Shown here: positions 40,794-42,102 of the stretch, one piece after another | Position numbering within the stretch: the first letter of the stretch is position 1 | Layout: the number at the start of each line of letters is the position of its first letter | Virus record (IMG/VR): IMGVR_UViG_3300044726_000069 | Coordinates: 1 to 42,102 of that record | Source of the DNA: a virus | DNA: 42,102 nt | Reading direction: 5' to 3' (one strand) | Translations under genes and position numbers: made by a program | The notes under the pieces: generated by a model | The model's input: only the letters and a program-made list of their open reading frames with translations | What the model was told of the DNA's origin: nothing | The model's database searches: none

Positions 40794-41199
40794 TCCAGGT
40801 GTCGCCTTCCTTGATGACCTCGCCGCGCAGGATGATCGTCCCGTCGCCGAGGATGGTGGGTTCGTCGGGGCCGTCGCGCAGCTGGTCGATGGTCAGTTCG
40901 GGGTCCACACCGTCGCCTTCGGGCGTGTCGATCAGGTCGTACCGCATACTCGGGTGGACGGTGCGCTGCGGGAACATGTTGGGGGGCATGACGTGGTCGG
41001 TAGGGTCGGTGTCGTCCCATCCCAGCGCGCCGTTGACCAGGTCGTCCACCGTCTCGCCAGGCGAGGTGGCCTGGCGGGGTGCCTGGGGTGGGCGTAACCA
41101 GTCCTTCATGACCACGGCGACGGCCACCACCGCGGCGGACGCGAGGGCCAGGCAGGCGCACGTCAGGAGCACCAGGCAGGCCAGCAGGACGTCTTCCAT
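40786..41199 (-). CDS. Membrane-anchored hypothetical protein, first gene of late operon
   Basis: 137 aa from ATG 41199; a longer frame from 41322 would run through the repeat tract and lacks a site. Residues 3-30 form a strong membrane span (DVLLACLVLLTCACLALASAAVVAVAVV), followed by an exposed domain of about 100 residues (PQAPRQATSPGETVDDLVNGALGWDD..., ELTIDQLRDGPDEPTILGDGTIILRGEV). As first gene of the late operon it may anchor a packaging or assembly step to the membrane or act on the host. TAGGGT lies 7 nt upstream (leaderless). Confidence 0.7.
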   Translation of the reverse strand: MEDVLLACLVLLTCACLALASAAVVAVAVVMKDWLRPPQAPRQATSPGETVDDLVNGALGWDDTDPTDHVMPPNMFPQRTVHPSMRYDLIDTPEGDGVDPELTIDQLRDGPDEPTILGDGTIILRGEVIKEGDTWNG

Positions 41200-41206
41200 C
41201 GCCAGG

Positions 41207-41212
41207 ACCCTA
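41207..41212 (-). promoter_or_regulatory. TAGGGT -10 box of the late operon
   Basis: TAGGGT on the minus strand (41212-41207) is placed 7 nt before ATG 41199, so the transcript would be leaderless or nearly so, as at 3202-3207 and 2971-2966. No strong -35 is visible 16-18 nt upstream; the C-rich tract begins about 25 nt upstream. Confidence 0.45.
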
Positions 41213-41237
41213 CTTCCAGGTCTGAAACACCCGCTGC

Positions 41238-41353
41238 ATCCCCCCCACCCCTCCCGCACCCCTACCCGGCCCCTTCCGCACCCCTCCCAGGCCCCTGCCG
41301 CACCCTTCGCGCCCCTGCGCACCCCTCCCGCACCCCTACCCCACCCTTACCCC
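41238..41353 (-). repeat. C-rich repeat tract upstream of the terminase operon
   Basis: About 116 nt with almost no A/T, consisting of imperfect GCACCCCT units: exact at 41256, 41278, 41319 and 41330 and one variant at 41300, separated by CCC/CCT-rich spacers. The minus strand has many runs of three or more G with short loops, a pattern compatible with G-quadruplexes. With 41354-41512 this gene-free stretch also holds a CGACC/GGTCG stem near 41388-41403, a CGGATAC site (41378-41372) and a terminator. Confidence 0.65.
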
Positions 41354-41458
41354 ACCACTCACAGTGGCGGTGTATCCGTGATATCTCGACCCTTAGTGGT
41401 CGAATCTCCCTCTTGGCCGACCCCCCCAGGCGCAGCCTGGGTAGGGGTAAATCGGGAC

Positions 41459-41502
41459 AAAAAAAAGGGGCGCACCCAGGGCCGTAGGCCCTGGGTGCGC
41501 CC
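41459..41502 (-). terminator. Intrinsic terminator of the right-end leftward gene
   Basis: Perfect 16-bp stem (41468-41483 with 41487-41502, loop GTA) followed on the minus strand by CCCC and eight T (41466-41459), i.e. the classical rho-independent form. It separates the gene ending at 41513 from the late operon starting at 41199, which therefore needs its own promoter. Confidence 0.9.
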
Positions 41503-41512
41503 GGGTGTCGGG

Positions 41513-41935
41513 TCAGGATGCGAGCGCCTGCCAGTACTGAACTCCGTTCAGTACCACGACCTCGAACTCGCCGGTCCCGTCCAGGTCGCCTTCGGCGAGG
41601 TCCCACGTCGGGTCGACCGGAGCAAGCTCCGGCTTGGCGGGCTTGACCGGCTTCGCCGGAGCCTTCGCTGCGGGCTTCGCCGGAGCCTTCGGCTCGTCGG
41701 CCGGGGCCTCGGGAGCCTTCGGCTCCGGTGCGGCGATGTCGTCGCTGAGCGCCGTCTCGGCCAGGTCGCACAAGGCCCGGAGGGCCTTGACCTGCGCTGT
41801 CGTGCGGAGGGTGATCCCGCCCTTCAGGTACCTGACTCGCACGGCTTCATCGGCGGAGCCGATCTTCCTGAACTTCTGGACATCGCCCCCTTCGGGGGCC
41901 GTGCGCTTGATCCCGTACTCGTACTCGCTTGCCAT
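41513..41935 (-). CDS. Hypothetical protein with Ala/Pro/Lys-rich linker
   Basis: 140 aa, ATG with ACAGGAGCAC and 8-nt spacing. The N-terminal about 65 residues look folded (YEYGIKRTAPEGGDVQKFRKIGSADEAVRVRYLKGGITLRTTAQ...). Residues about 70-100 are rich in Ala, Pro and Lys (KAPAKPAAKAPAKPVKPAKP), and a short C-terminal domain follows (LDGTGEFEVVVLNGVQYWQALA). The linker resembles those of histone-like or processivity proteins but no fold is certain. A strong terminator follows, so the gene is transcribed on its own. Confidence 0.7.
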   Translation of the reverse strand: MASEYEYGIKRTAPEGGDVQKFRKIGSADEAVRVRYLKGGITLRTTAQVKALRALCDLAETALSDDIAAPEPKAPEAPADEPKAPAKPAAKAPAKPVKPAKPELAPVDPTWDLAEGDLDGTGEFEVVVLNGVQYWQALAS

Positions 41936-42039
41936 GAGTGTGCTCCTGTCGTTGGTGCGACGGGTCGATCCCGCTGCTGAGAACCACGCTACAAATCCCG
42001 GGGTGAGGCACCGGCTCTACGCGTGGGCGTGTTACGTGT

Positions 42040-42054
42040 GCGCATGTCATGCGC
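42040..42054. promoter_or_regulatory. 15-bp palindrome, operator candidate
   Basis: GCGCATG T CATGCGC (42040-42054) is a 7-bp inverted repeat with a 1-nt centre. A second inverted repeat GACCTG/CAGGTC lies at 42065-42086. Both sit in the leader or promoter region of the leftward gene starting at 41935. A TGTAGCGT box (42-nt upstream region at 41993-41986) could be its -10. Confidence 0.4.
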
Positions 42055-42088
42055 GGGCGTTGGGGACCTGCTCTAGGCCCCAGGTCAG

Positions 42089-42101
42089 GTATCCGCTTGA
42101 G
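42089..42101 (-). repeat. Second copy of GTATCCGCTTGAG (promoter-associated repeat)
   Basis: Exact 13-bp match to 2983-2995, in the same orientation and also just upstream of a leftward unit. TAGAGC lies 13 nt downstream on the minus strand (TAGATT, 11 nt, in the other copy). Repeats this long are unlikely by chance at two such sites, so a shared regulatory element is probable. Confidence 0.5.
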
Positions 42102-42102
42102 T

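Noticed and set aside
41380-41410. Resemblance of a minus-strand sequence (CGACCACTAAGGG) to the T7 RNA polymerase promoter
   Set aside because: The match needs gaps, occurs once, and no phage RNA polymerase gene is visible.

Overview
The window is a GC-rich double-stranded DNA phage genome, or most of one. It carries 59 tightly packed genes and no recognisable host gene. The tail genes are those of a podovirus: there is no tape measure, tail tube or sheath gene, but there is a connector/adaptor protein and three very large internal virion (ejection) proteins. An actinobacterial host is suggested by the base composition, frequent GTG starts, TAGGGT-type -10 boxes set 6-7 nt before start codons (leaderless genes), a LexA box of the Gram-positive type, and the style of the Cas4/ERCC4/DUF932 genes. 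No lysin B (mycolyl esterase) is visible, which weakly argues against a mycolate-walled host. No integrase, DNA polymerase, primase or RNA polymerase is visible in the window.

Layout. (1) 1-2958, minus strand: a short operon reading left from an HNH endonuclease through a DUF932 protein to small zinc-knuckle and hypothetical proteins, ending in strong hairpins at 11-129. (2) 2959-3213: a divergent control region with a LexA-type palindrome, a 13-bp inverted repeat built from GGTTAAC units, and promoters on both strands. (3) 3214-10694, plus strand: an early/replication-recombination operon with a DinG/XPD-like helicase, Cas4-like nuclease, RecA-like (Sak4-type) ATPase, ERCC4 nuclease with helix-hairpin-helix motifs, and a secreted lytic transglycosylase. 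Most genes overlap by ATGA or GTGA. (4) 10564-41199, minus strand: one long late operon. Read in its own direction it contains a membrane protein, small and large terminase, a zinc-ribbon protein, four beta-sandwich proteins sharing one N-terminal module, the lysis cassette (M15 endolysin and two small membrane proteins), portal, a fibre/collar/collagen cassette, scaffold, major capsid, decoration protein, connector and tail proteins, three large ejection proteins, and finally an XRE-type regulator. (5) 41200-42102: a 313-nt gene-free stretch with a C-rich repeat tract and a strong terminator, then one Ala/Pro/Lys-tailed protein with its own leader.

How the parts work together. The plus operon supplies recombination-type DNA processing. 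The minus late operon builds the capsid and a short tail whose ejection proteins would form the DNA channel. The control region between the two early operons looks responsive to host SOS signalling. The most notable points are the four-gene family of exchangeable proteins with a common anchor, an endolysin with a well-placed internal start that would make a free C-terminal domain, mutually exclusive hairpins upstream of the capsid gene, and the C-rich repeat tract before the terminase operon.

Limits: functions are assigned by reading motifs, without database searches. Many small genes remain unknown, and the window ends may not be the genome ends.
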